Positions 1 to 5,879 of a stretch of DNA of 5,879 nt are shown piece after piece. Below the pieces are notes generated by a model. It worked only from the letters and a program-made list of their open reading frames with translations, had not been told where the DNA came from and made no database searches. The stretch spans positions 1 through 5,879 of the forward strand of contig CAITEL010000095.1 of NCBI GenBank assembly GCA_903891375.1, written 5' to 3'. Numbering within the stretch: the first letter of the stretch is position 1; each line of letters starts with the position of its first letter. This DNA comes from an uncultured Neisseriaceae bacterium. Its GTDB lineage: Bacteria > Pseudomonadota > Gammaproteobacteria > Burkholderiales > UBA11063. The position numbers and the translations under genes are program-made.

Positions 1-226
1 TGAATTAGCACCACTTAATATAACAGTTAACAGTATCGGTCCAACACCCGTAGATACCGATCTAATAAAATCAGTTCCAATCGACAAAATGCAAAGATTA
101 ATTAATCGCCAGGCTATCCCAAGAAAAGGTACAGTTGAAGACATAATTAATGTGATTGATTTTTTTATTAGCAATAGAAGTGACTTTATAACTGGGCAGA
201 ATATCTTTTTAGGTGGGGTTTGTTGA
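1..226 (+). CDS. Short-chain dehydrogenase/reductase, FabG-like (3' end only)
   Basis: The last 74 codons of a gene whose start lies before the window; the frame begins at base 2 and stops at TGA 224-226. The translation shows the usual SDR C-terminal half: a VNSIGPTPVDTDLI stretch matching the family's 'N-x-(I/V)-x-P-G-x-(I/V)-x-T' region after the active site, then IPRKGTVEDIINVIDFFIS and the closing SDFITGQNIFLGG, typical of FabG-type reductases. The Rossmann nucleotide site and the catalytic Ser/Tyr-x-x-x-Lys lie upstream and cannot be checked. Members of this group mostly reduce 3-oxoacyl-ACP to 3-hydroxyacyl-ACP with NADPH in the cytoplasm. The next gene starts inside this stop codon (TGATG), so the two are probably translationally coupled. 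Given the ACP and ketosynthase downstream, reduction of the condensed ketone is the likely role (inference). Another SDR substrate, such as a sugar, cannot be excluded from this fragment. Confidence 0.85.
   Translation, partial: ELAPLNITVNSIGPTPVDTDLIKSVPIDKMQRLINRQAIPRKGTVEDIINVIDFFISNRSDFITGQNIFLGGVC
211..218 (+). promoter_or_regulatory. Ribosome binding site deciding the ligase start
   Basis: AGGTGGGG lies inside the last codons of the reductase gene, 7 bases before ATG 226. In-frame TTG codons at 220 and 223 would leave almost no spacing to it, so ATG 226 is the better start. Confidence 0.6.
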
Positions 227-1572
227 TGAATTTATTAGATAATTTTAATAAATTTCTAAATAATGATGCGCTTATTTATGAAGATACAGTGTATAGTTAT
301 AAATGGTTGCGTGATAGGGTGCAGTTTTATCTTCTAAAATTAAGTTTTATTGATGCTGGTGATATTGTTCAATTATGTTCTGATTACCATCCCGAAGCTA
401 TTGCATTATTCATAACATTAATATGTAAAAAGGCTATTATTGTACCATTAGCCAATATTCCAGAGAATAAGTTAGGAGAGTACTCTGAAATAACAAAACC
501 ACAATATAGGTTTACTATTGATAAATTAAACAATATAATCCCAAAGAAGTTAAATTTTGAGAATAATGAACATACAACTATCCAAGAGTTAAAATTAAGG
601 AATAGTGCTGGATTAGTCATAATGTCATCCGGTACTACTGGGCAAAGTAAGGCCATAGTTCATGATTTGGGTAAGATTATAGATGGACAAAAAGCCACAA
701 AATATCATAAAACTATTTTATCATTTTTGTTATTTGATCATATTGGTGGGATAAACACAATATTAAATGCCTTAGTTAGTGGTAACTTGCTGGTTTTAAC
801 TACTAATCGTGATGTTAATACAGTTGCTACGCTAATACAAAAATTTAAAATTCAGGTTTTAATAACCTCACCATCTTTTTTAAATTTACTCGTAATGAAT
901 AATGTTTGGAGTAATTTTGACTTATCGAGTTTAGAGCATATTAATTATGGTAGCGAAGTCATGTCATCGCATTTGTTAGCAGAGCTGACAAAATTAAGTG
1001 GCGATAATGTTAAATTATCGCAAGCATACGGTACTTCGGAGACTGGGGTAATAAAAACGATGTCTAAAAATAATGCATCATTATTAATAAAGGTTAATGA
1101 TGAAACAACTAATTATAGAGTAATGGACCATAAACTAGAGATTAAGTCAAAAACCACAATGCTTGGCTATTTAAATGCTCCAAGCCCATTTACGAGTGAC
1201 GGATGGTTTAAAACAGGTGATGTGGTTGAAGAAGATGGTGAATGGTTACGTATTTTAGGGCGTGATTCAGACATTATAAACATAGGCGGACAAAAGGTGT
1301 TTCCCATAGAAATTGAGAATGTATTATTACAAATGTGTGGTGTACAAGATGCCAGTGTTTCTAAGGAAAATAATCCAATATTGGGTAATATAATAGTAGC
1401 AAATATAGTAATGAAATCAGCATTAACTAAAAGTGATCGATTAAAATTTATTCGCGGGCATTGTCTTAAATTCTTGGAAATATATAAGGTACCGCAGAAA
1501 ATTTATTTTGTTGATGAGATACCATATAGCAACAGATTTAAGAAAATACGAAATAACATAACAAGGAGTTGA
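226..1572 (+). CDS. Adenylate-forming acyl-CoA/acyl-ACP ligase (ANL superfamily)
   Basis: A 448-residue protein of the acyl-CoA synthetase/NRPS adenylation/luciferase superfamily. It should activate a carboxylic acid with ATP to an acyl-AMP, then pass it to CoA or a carrier-protein thiol. Motifs are in the normal order: Ser/Thr/Gly-rich ATP loop SSGTTGQSK (134-142), YGTSETG (268-274), TGD (330-332) with the adenosine-ribose Asp332, and hinge region GRDSDIINIGGQKVFPIEIE (345-364). The C-terminal PYSNRFKK (433-440) puts Lys439 at the catalytic A10 lysine, although the usual Gly before it is Phe. The protein is shorter than the usual 500-550 residues, mainly in the N-terminal part, so it may be a minimal carrier-loading ligase. 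A DHIGGINTILNAL stretch (171-183) follows the ATP loop. The acid cannot be read from the sequence. The gene overlaps the reductase stop by one base and ends 4 bases before the ACP gene, whose product is the obvious acceptor (inference). Confidence 0.88.
   Translation: MNLLDNFNKFLNNDALIYEDTVYSYKWLRDRVQFYLLKLSFIDAGDIVQLCSDYHPEAIALFITLICKKAIIVPLANIPENKLGEYSEITKPQYRFTIDKLNNIIPKKLNFENNEHTTIQELKLRNSAGLVIMSSGTTGQSKAIVHDLGKIIDGQKATKYHKTILSFLLFDHIGGINTILNALVSGNLLVLTTNRDVNTVATLIQKFKIQVLITSPSFLNLLVMNNVWSNFDLSSLEHINYGSEVMSSHLLAELTKLSGDNVKLSQAYGTSETGVIKTMSKNNASLLIKVNDETTNYRVMDHKLEIKSKTTMLGYLNAPSPFTSDGWFKTGDVVEEDGEWLRILGRDSDIINIGGQKVFPIEIENVLLQMCGVQDASVSKENNPILGNIIVANIVMKSALTKSDRLKFIRGHCLKFLEIYKVPQKIYFVDEIPYSNRFKKIRNNITRS
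1563..1568 (+). promoter_or_regulatory. Ribosome binding site of the ACP gene
   Basis: AAGGAG, 8 bases before ATG 1577 and overlapping the last ligase codons. It is the best SD site in the window, which fits a carrier protein being needed in more copies than its partner enzymes. Confidence 0.65.
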
Positions 1573-1576
1573 TACA

Positions 1577-1813
1577 ATGGAATCATTATTAATTACAGAT
1601 CTTGCAACATTATTAAATATGCAGGCAGATAGCGTCACTAAATGTTTGAATTTAAAGAAACATAGTTATTGGGATTCATTGGCAATAGTTTCGCTTATTG
1701 GTTCGATAGATAATTATTATAATGTGAGTGTAACGGGTGATGAGCTTACAAATATTGATACAGTTGATGATATCTTTAAATTAATTGAACATAAAATTTG
1801 TAAGATAGCTTGA
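1577..1813 (+). CDS. Acyl carrier protein (discrete)
   Basis: A 78-residue acidic helical protein with the carrier-protein signature WDSLAIVSLIGSID (32-45). Ser34 in Asp-Ser-Leu is the expected 4'-phosphopantetheine attachment site. Length and the helix I-loop-helix II-helix III plan match type II ACPs. The surroundings of the DSL differ from housekeeping AcpP, which has a very conserved 'DSLDTVELVMALEEEF' stretch. This is therefore a specialised carrier, like those near ligase and KASIII genes in secondary-metabolite or surface-glycan loci. It should carry the acyl starter from the upstream ligase, or the malonyl or condensed intermediates, between the cluster's enzymes in the cytoplasm. The PPTase three genes down could convert apo to holo form. 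The gene begins 4 bases after the ligase stop, and its stop is 3 bases before the KASIII start in the same reading frame. Confidence 0.92.
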   Translation: MESLLITDLATLLNMQADSVTKCLNLKKHSYWDSLAIVSLIGSIDNYYNVSVTGDELTNIDTVDDIFKLIEHKICKIA

Positions 1814-1816
1814 GAA

Positions 1817-2809
1817 GTGAAAAAATTAATCCATAATTTAAAATTATCAGGAATATCTAGCTGTGTTCCTAAGAATACAATTCACATGTCAGATTTTTAT
1901 GATTTATTTGGTGAAAAAGAAGTCAATCGAATTGCGCTTAGCACAGGTATTGGATCAGTACGGATTGCGCTAACAGGTATCAATACATCAGATATGTGTG
2001 TGCAAGCAAGCAACAATTTAATTAATACCTTGGGCATAGATAGAAGTGAGATTGATGGGCTTGTATTTGTATCGCAAACGCCAGATTTTATTATGCCAGC
2101 AACAAGCTGTATCTTACAAGGTAGACTTGGGCTTAAAACAGATATTGTTGCTTTTGATATTAATTATGGTTGTTCTGGTTATATTTATGGATTATTACAA
2201 AGCGCTTTATTGGTAAGTTCTGGTTGCTGTAATAAAGTTTTGTTATGTGTAGGAGACACTATATCAAAACATTTAGATCCAAATGATCATAAATCTAGGT
2301 TGGTTTTCGGTGATGGTGTTGCATCTTGTTTAATTGAGAGTGGTAATAGTACTTTTACCTTTGATATAAAAACAGATGGTACCAGATATCAAGAGTTGAT
2401 AATCCCCAAAAGTAATAATCTAGATGGCTATTTACATATGAATGGTTCAGCAATTATGGAATTTGCTTTATCTGAGGTGAAAGGTGTTGTTGATTCAGTG
2501 TTACAAGAACAAAACAAATCATTAAATGATATATCAGCAGTAGTACTACATCAGGCAAATGCTTTTATGTTAAATTATTTACGGAAAAAACTTAATGTGA
2601 ATAAAGATATTTTTCCAGTAGAGATGGGACAATATGGCAATACGGGTCCAGCATCAATCCCCTTAGCAATGTGTTCTAAATATAGCAATAATTATAACCA
2701 ACTTAATAATGCCGTATTTGCTGGATTTGGTGTTGGTTTATCTTGGGGCGCTGTATATTTAGATGATATAACCGATATTTTGATTATGCCAATTAGTGAA
2801 TTTGTGTAA
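1817..2809 (+). CDS. 3-oxoacyl-ACP synthase III (FabH-like)
   Basis: A 330-residue thiolase-fold ketosynthase of the KASIII class, slightly longer than E. coli FabH (317). The catalytic triad is complete: Cys119 in INYGCSGYIYGL, His245 in VVLHQAN and Asn275 in GQYGNTGPASIP. The glycine-rich FAGFGVGLSWGA (301-312) closes the fold. The family condenses an acyl primer with malonyl-ACP, releasing CO2, though relatives also act as plain acyltransferases. The start is GTG 1817: the frame is closed by the ACP stop two codons upstream, and the next ATG (Met24) would remove the first strand, SGISSCVPKN. No SD precedes this GTG, so translation probably depends on ribosomes finishing the ACP gene. Residues that contact CoA adenine in E. 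coli FabH appear replaced (Arg38, His158), hinting at an ACP-bound primer (inference). A short tail, ITDILIMPISEFV, extends past the usual FabH end. It is not the housekeeping fabH by context. Confidence 0.92.
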   Translation: MKKLIHNLKLSGISSCVPKNTIHMSDFYDLFGEKEVNRIALSTGIGSVRIALTGINTSDMCVQASNNLINTLGIDRSEIDGLVFVSQTPDFIMPATSCILQGRLGLKTDIVAFDINYGCSGYIYGLLQSALLVSSGCCNKVLLCVGDTISKHLDPNDHKSRLVFGDGVASCLIESGNSTFTFDIKTDGTRYQELIIPKSNNLDGYLHMNGSAIMEFALSEVKGVVDSVLQEQNKSLNDISAVVLHQANAFMLNYLRKKLNVNKDIFPVEMGQYGNTGPASIPLAMCSKYSNNYNQLNNAVFAGFGVGLSWGAVYLDDITDILIMPISEFV

Positions 2810-2822
2810 GATTTAGAAGGTT

Positions 2823-3392
2823 GTGGATATACGGAATATGAGTCAAATTGATGTATGGATAAGTAGCAATTACACCGAAGCAAAAAAAAGTAACAAATTT
2901 TGGCAAGTGGCTTTACGTAATTATGCACCATCAGAGAAATTATCTTTGGAATATAACGCATATGGCAAACCAACATTAAAGAATAACCAAAAGCCGTACT
3001 TTAATGTATCTCATACGGATGGAGTGGCTGTATTAGGTGTATCGGCTAACGCTGAACTAGGGGTTGATTTAGAATCAATAACCAGAAAAACAACCAATAT
3101 CCAGCGAATTATAGATAAATTTTTTCATCGAGATGAAAAGTTAGCATTAGAGAGCAGTCAAAGTCATGAACGAGATTTTATTTATTTATGGACAATTAAA
3201 GAGGCATTTAGTAAGATGAAAGGTTTAGGTATAGGTTATGGATTAGGTAATTTTATTGTAGACACAAATAAGGAAAATATTTTTGATATAAAAGAGCAAA
3301 AATACTATGGGTATAATTTAATAGAGCTTAATAATAACTTTGTGTGTTGTATAGTTCCGAAGTTTGATACAATTCAGTTCTTTAATTTTTGA
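2823..3392 (+). CDS. 4'-phosphopantetheinyl transferase, Sfp type
   Basis: A 189-residue Sfp-superfamily enzyme that moves phosphopantetheine from CoA to the carrier-protein serine. All core motifs are present: YGKPTL (47-52), FNVSHTDG (60-67), LGVDLE (79-84) with Mg2+ ligands Asp82 and Glu84, and WTIKEAFSKMKG (123-134) with Trp123, Lys126, Glu127 and Lys131. It is longer than AcpS (about 125) and shorter than Bacillus Sfp (224), still the two-lobed monomeric form. The start is uncertain. GTG 2823 lies only 2 bases after AGAAGG (2815-2820), whereas ATG 2838 lies 17 bases after it; the protein would sensibly begin MSQIDVW from either. The gap from the KASIII stop is 13 bases. Being in the same operon as a lone ACP, it most likely activates that ACP (inference). 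Confidence 0.92.
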   Translation: MDIRNMSQIDVWISSNYTEAKKSNKFWQVALRNYAPSEKLSLEYNAYGKPTLKNNQKPYFNVSHTDGVAVLGVSANAELGVDLESITRKTTNIQRIIDKFFHRDEKLALESSQSHERDFIYLWTIKEAFSKMKGLGIGYGLGNFIVDTNKENIFDIKEQKYYGYNLIELNNNFVCCIVPKFDTIQFFNF

Positions 3393-3399
3393 GATATAT

Positions 3400-3405
3400 G
3401 GTGAT
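3400..3405 (+). promoter_or_regulatory. Ribosome binding site of the first MFS gene
   Basis: GGTGAT matches the right half of the full anti-SD complement AGGAGGTGAT and ends 4 bases before ATG 3410, which is correct register for that half. It favours ATG 3410 over the in-frame TTG 3389, ATG 3398 and ATG 3404. Confidence 0.4.
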
Positions 3406-3409
3406 GGTT

Positions 3410-4657
3410 ATGAATTATGTGAACAATAATGTACAAGCAAAATGGCTTTTTATAGCGGTGGCATTTTTAGATTTTATGGGGTTAGGTGTTGTGGTGGCAA
3501 TATTTCCACATCTTCTATTAGATGGTAATATTTTACCATATAATTTAGGACACAGCACGCGATTAACTATTTTAGGGTTATTCCTTGCGGTATACCCACT
3601 AGGGCAATTTTTTGGTGCTGCAATATTAGGTAAAATGTCTGATATTTACGGTAGACGTAGATTAATGATATTAACATTATTTGGTACATTTATTGGTTTT
3701 ATGTTAAGTGCTCTATCAATAATAGAACAGTCGGCAATATTACTTCTTGTTAGTCGTATAATGGCTGGTATATTTGCTGGCAATGTGGCAATTGCACAGG
3801 CTGGTATGACTGATATTAGTGCAGATAATGAAAAAGCTAAAAATATAACCTTAATTCAAGTTGCAATGGGGCTTGCTTGGGTATTTGGTCCTCCTTTAGG
3901 TGGATGGCTATCAATCGTTAGTTTATTTCATATGTCAGGATTTGTAACCTCATTTTTATTTATGTCATTACTTTTGCTATTACTCACATTATATACCATT
4001 TTCTTTTTTAAAGAAACATTAGCTAATCCAAAAACACATGAAAAAATTCATGTGTTTTCTGGGATATTGCAAATAATTGAAGCATTTATGCATAAAAATT
4101 TACGGGTTCCATTCTTGAGTTGGGGTGTTTTTGTTGCTGGGTGGTGGTTATTTGAGGCATTCCTGCCAGTTTATTTGTTAAAGAAATTCAACTTTAGTTC
4201 GGGTGAAATTGGCAACTTTCTTGCTAGTATGGGAGCCACATATGCATTATTTCAATATATTGTAGTGAATCGGGTAATTAAGAAAATAGCTCCTGAAAGC
4301 TTAGTAAAAAAAGCACTATTAGTTTCTGTGTTATCCATTCTTTGTCTAGCTTTTGTAAATAATGTGGTGCAACTGCATATAGTAATTACGCTTTTTGTAA
4401 CTTCAATGGGATTTGTTTTACCTGGACTTATTACAAGTATTTCGAATTTAGCAGCTAAAGAGAAGCAAGGAGAAGTGATGGGTAATATTTCATCAATTCA
4501 GGCCTTAGCAACGGTATTAATGATGATGCTTGGTGGGTATATTGATAGTTTTGGAATTACCATCACAATTTTTGGTGGCGCATTTCTCATGTTTTTGAGT
4601 TGGTTATTATTTGTTATAAATCGTCAACAAGTAAATATTTTGAGGAGTTCAATATAA
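3410..4657 (+). CDS. MFS exporter 1 (12-helix drug:H+ antiporter-like)
   Basis: A 415-residue hydrophobic protein with about 12 membrane helices, six on each side of a charged central loop (about 201-232). Family signatures: motif A GKMSDIYGRRR (74-84) between helices 2 and 3, motif B with Arg116 in SRIMAGIFAGN of helix 4, and motif C GLAWVFGPPLGG (154-165) in helix 5. Motif C marks proton-coupled exporters such as TetA and Bcr. It should sit in the inner membrane and expel a small molecule, plausibly the product of the enzymes upstream (inference). The start at ATG 3410 is chosen because it gives an N-terminus colinear with the next gene's protein (both reach DFMGL after about 20 residues) and has a suitable GGTGAT site. 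An upstream TTG at 3389 overlapping the PPTase stop is possible. The charged-loop region contains a perfect stem-loop at 4031-4058. Confidence 0.88.
   Translation: MNYVNNNVQAKWLFIAVAFLDFMGLGVVVAIFPHLLLDGNILPYNLGHSTRLTILGLFLAVYPLGQFFGAAILGKMSDIYGRRRLMILTLFGTFIGFMLSALSIIEQSAILLLVSRIMAGIFAGNVAIAQAGMTDISADNEKAKNITLIQVAMGLAWVFGPPLGGWLSIVSLFHMSGFVTSFLFMSLLLLLLTLYTIFFFKETLANPKTHEKIHVFSGILQIIEAFMHKNLRVPFLSWGVFVAGWWLFEAFLPVYLLKKFNFSSGEIGNFLASMGATYALFQYIVVNRVIKKIAPESLVKKALLVSVLSILCLAFVNNVVQLHIVITLFVTSMGFVLPGLITSISNLAAKEKQGEVMGNISSIQALATVLMMMLGGYIDSFGITITIFGGAFLMFLSWLLFVINRQQVNILRSSI
4031..4058 (+). repeat. Perfect inverted repeat / stem-loop inside MFS gene 1
   Basis: Two 12-base arms, AAAACACATGAA (4031-4042) and TTCATGTGTTTT (4047-4058), pair without mismatch around a four-A loop. 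Pairing stops at the flanks (A 4030 against C 4059). The arms encode residues 208-217, the poorly constrained central loop of the transporter. The run of A before and T after a weak core stem resembles an inefficient bidirectional terminator, but only three base pairs are G-C. It could tune readthrough into the distal gene, act in mRNA stability, or be chance in AT-rich DNA. Confidence 0.6.
4126..4155 (+). repeat. 30-bp exact direct repeat, copy 1 (MFS gene 1)
   Basis: This segment, encoding VFVAGWWLFE at residues 240-249, is identical base for base to 5376-5405 in the second MFS gene. The offset of 1250 bases equals the distance between the two ATGs (3410 and 4660). It is the best-preserved trace I found of the tandem duplication. 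Confidence 0.85.
4642..4647 (+). promoter_or_regulatory. Ribosome binding site of the second MFS gene
   Basis: GAGGAG within the last codons of MFS gene 1, 12 bases before ATG 4660. The spacing is a little long, but there is no nearer in-frame ATG. Confidence 0.5.
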
Positions 4658-4659
4658 AT

Positions 4660-5879
4660 ATGAATAATAATACATCAGTATTTACGAAGTATTTTTTAGT
4701 AAGTATTATTCTATTAGATTTTATGGGGTTAGCAACAGTAGTGGTTTTGTTCCCAAGTTTATTTTTAAAACATGGAAATAGCGCATTTTTATCGTGGTTG
4801 CCCTATAATAGTAGATTAATATGGTTAGGATTATGTCTTGCTGTGTATCCATTAGGACAATTTATTGGTTCTTCTGTTTTCGGTAAGCTATCTGATAAAT
4901 ATGGTCGTAAGAAAATGTTAAGTATAACGATTCTAGGAACAATTATTGGGTTTGTTTTGTCTGCTATATCTGTGAATTTAATTTCATATACATTACTTTT
5001 TGTAAGTAGGATGTTTACTGGGTTTTGTGCTGGTAATGTAGCAATAGCACAAGCAAGTTTAATAGATATTTCGAATGATGAAACCAAAGCTAGAAATTTA
5101 TCATTAGCACAAATGGCCATGGGATTGGCCTATGTAGTAGGACCAACTGTGGGGGCTATCTTAGTAAATTCTAATCTTTGTATTTGGTTTGTACCAAGTA
5201 CATCATTTTGGGCTTTTGCTTTGTTAATGTCATTGGCATTTATTGTGTTATGTTTATTTTATAGAGATACTTTAATAAAACAGCAAAATTTATCTGATGG
5301 TAATATTTCTAATAATGGTCAAAATAAATTTTTTATGAATAACTCTATGTTACGTAATAGTTTTATTGTTTGGGCTGTTTTTGTTGCTGGGTGGTGGTTA
5401 TTTGAATCATTTATGCCATCTTTTTTATTTCAGAAATTTCATTTAAATACATCTTCATTAGGGTATATACTTAGTTTTAATGGTGCTGTTTATGCTTTAT
5501 TCCAGTATTTAGTAGTACAACGTGTTGCTGGAAAAATGAAACCAAGTAGTATGGTTTTATATTCAACAGTTTTTGCGGGGCTATCCGTAATCACTTTAGC
5601 ATTCGTTACTTCAATTTTTCAAATTTATGTAGTTATGACAATCTTTGTTTTAACTATGGGTTTCTGTATTCCTGGGATAATTACAAGTATATCAAACTTA
5701 GCAAGTAAGGAAGAGCAGGGAGAAGTGATGGGGATAATTGGTTCAGTTCAGGCGATAACTACTGTATTAGTGATGTTGACAGGTGGAATTCTTCAATCCG
5801 TAAATATAAATATTACAATTATTACTGGAGGAATATTAATGATTATCAGTTGGCTATTATTTACTATTTTCTTATTAAA
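4660..5879 (+). CDS. MFS exporter 2, paralogue of exporter 1 (3' end missing)
   Basis: An open frame of 406 codons with no stop before the window ends. Exporter 1 has 415 residues and the two align almost without gaps, so only about ten residues should be missing. Shared landmarks include DFMGL near the N-terminus, AVYPLGQF (61-68), motif A GKLSDKYGRKK (75-85), motif B with Arg117 then CAGNVAIAQA (123-132), FVAGWWLFE (241-249) and EQGEVMG (352-358). Motif C reads GLAYVVGPTVGA (155-166), so its last Gly is Ala. The central loop is rich in Asn and Gln (about 207-228), unlike the Lys/His-rich loop of exporter 1. It is an inner-membrane proton-coupled efflux protein by family. The start ATG 4660 is 2 bases after the exporter 1 stop. 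The two may export different products, share one, or separate export from self-resistance; the sequence does not say which. Confidence 0.88.
   Translation, partial: MNNNTSVFTKYFLVSIILLDFMGLATVVVLFPSLFLKHGNSAFLSWLPYNSRLIWLGLCLAVYPLGQFIGSSVFGKLSDKYGRKKMLSITILGTIIGFVLSAISVNLISYTLLFVSRMFTGFCAGNVAIAQASLIDISNDETKARNLSLAQMAMGLAYVVGPTVGAILVNSNLCIWFVPSTSFWAFALLMSLAFIVLCLFYRDTLIKQQNLSDGNISNNGQNKFFMNNSMLRNSFIVWAVFVAGWWLFESFMPSFLFQKFHLNTSSLGYILSFNGAVYALFQYLVVQRVAGKMKPSSMVLYSTVFAGLSVITLAFVTSIFQIYVVMTIFVLTMGFCIPGIITSISNLASKEEQGEVMGIIGSVQAITTVLVMLTGGILQSVNINITIITGGILMIISWLLFTIFLL
5376..5405 (+). repeat. 30-bp exact direct repeat, copy 2 (MFS gene 2)
   Basis: Identical to 4126-4155 and encoding the same ten residues (240-249 here too). 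Recombination between the copies would remove exactly 1250 bases and leave a single hybrid gene, but not in frame, since 1250 is not a multiple of three unless the deletion also restores a start: the two genes are in different frames, so the joined product keeps gene 1's start, gene 2's downstream frame and an intact junction codon. Confidence 0.8.

Noticed and set aside
384..656. Minus-strand open frame of 90 codons inside the ligase gene
   Set aside because: It lies opposite strongly supported ligase motifs, shows no recognisable protein features and has no sensible gene context.
1441..1638. Minus-strand open frame over the ligase end and ACP start
   Set aside because: It covers the ACP's SD site and both gene ends in antisense, with no supporting features.
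1811..1813. TGA read as Trp (alternative genetic code), fusing ACP and KASIII
   Set aside because: TGA also ends the reductase, ligase and PPTase frames exactly at the next gene's start, no TGA lies inside any gene, and Trp is written TGG throughout.
2692..2976. Minus-strand open frame across the KASIII/PPTase junction
   Set aside because: It is antisense to two well-supported genes and the translation resembles no family; an AT-rich shadow.
4803..5120. Minus-strand open frame of 105 codons inside exporter 2
   Set aside because: It is the complement of conserved MFS motifs A and B. The + strand is open all the way from 4660 to the window end and matches exporter 1 throughout.
4126..5405. 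The 30-bp repeats as mobile-element or attachment-site traces
   Set aside because: Both copies sit at the same residue positions of paralogous proteins and encode a conserved stretch, so gene duplication explains them.
1..5879. CRISPR arrays, tRNA or rRNA genes, riboswitches, insertion sequences
   Set aside because: None seen on reading either strand; gaps between genes are under 20 bases, leaving no room for separate RNA elements.

Overview
The window is AT-rich (roughly one third G+C by eye; TTA is the favoured Leu codon) and almost fully coding. Seven genes lie on the + strand with junctions from a 1-base overlap to gaps under 20 bases, so it reads as the inside of one operon. Both end genes are cut by the window edges, and no promoter or operon-ending terminator is visible. 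The composition and Shine-Dalgarno (SD) style fit a low-GC bacterium. My weak guess is an AT-rich gammaproteobacterium of the Legionella/Francisella sort; nothing in the window proves it.

Layout: (1) 1-226, C-terminal end of a short-chain dehydrogenase/reductase (SDR) of 3-oxoacyl-ACP reductase type. (2) 226-1572, a compact adenylate-forming acyl ligase. (3) 1577-1813, a free-standing acyl carrier protein (ACP). (4) 1817-2809, a ketoacyl synthase III (KASIII/FabH-like) with an intact Cys-His-Asn triad. (5) 2823-3392, an Sfp-type 4'-phosphopantetheinyl transferase (PPTase). (6) 3410-4657, a 12-helix MFS drug:H+ antiporter-like exporter. (7) 4660-5879, a second, paralogous MFS exporter that runs off the end and probably lacks only about ten residues.

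Taken together this is a small, self-contained acyl-assembly cassette. The PPTase would activate the ACP. The ligase would activate a carboxylic acid and load it on the ACP or CoA. The KASIII would make one carbon-carbon bond, probably with malonyl-ACP. The SDR would reduce the ketone to a hydroxyl, and one or both MFS proteins would export the product or give self-resistance. No modular PKS or NRPS, dehydratase, malonyltransferase or releasing enzyme is visible, so the product cannot be named. Related ligase/ACP/KASIII/SDR sets occur in O-antigen and flagellin-glycan loci, where they make hydroxyacyl groups for amino sugars. The PPTase and paired exporters here point more towards a secreted small molecule.

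Points of special interest are the cassette itself, the tandem exporter duplication, a perfect 12-bp stem-loop inside the first exporter gene, the same-frame 3-base ACP/KASIII junction without its own SD, and a KASIII that seems to have lost FabH's CoA-adenine contacts.
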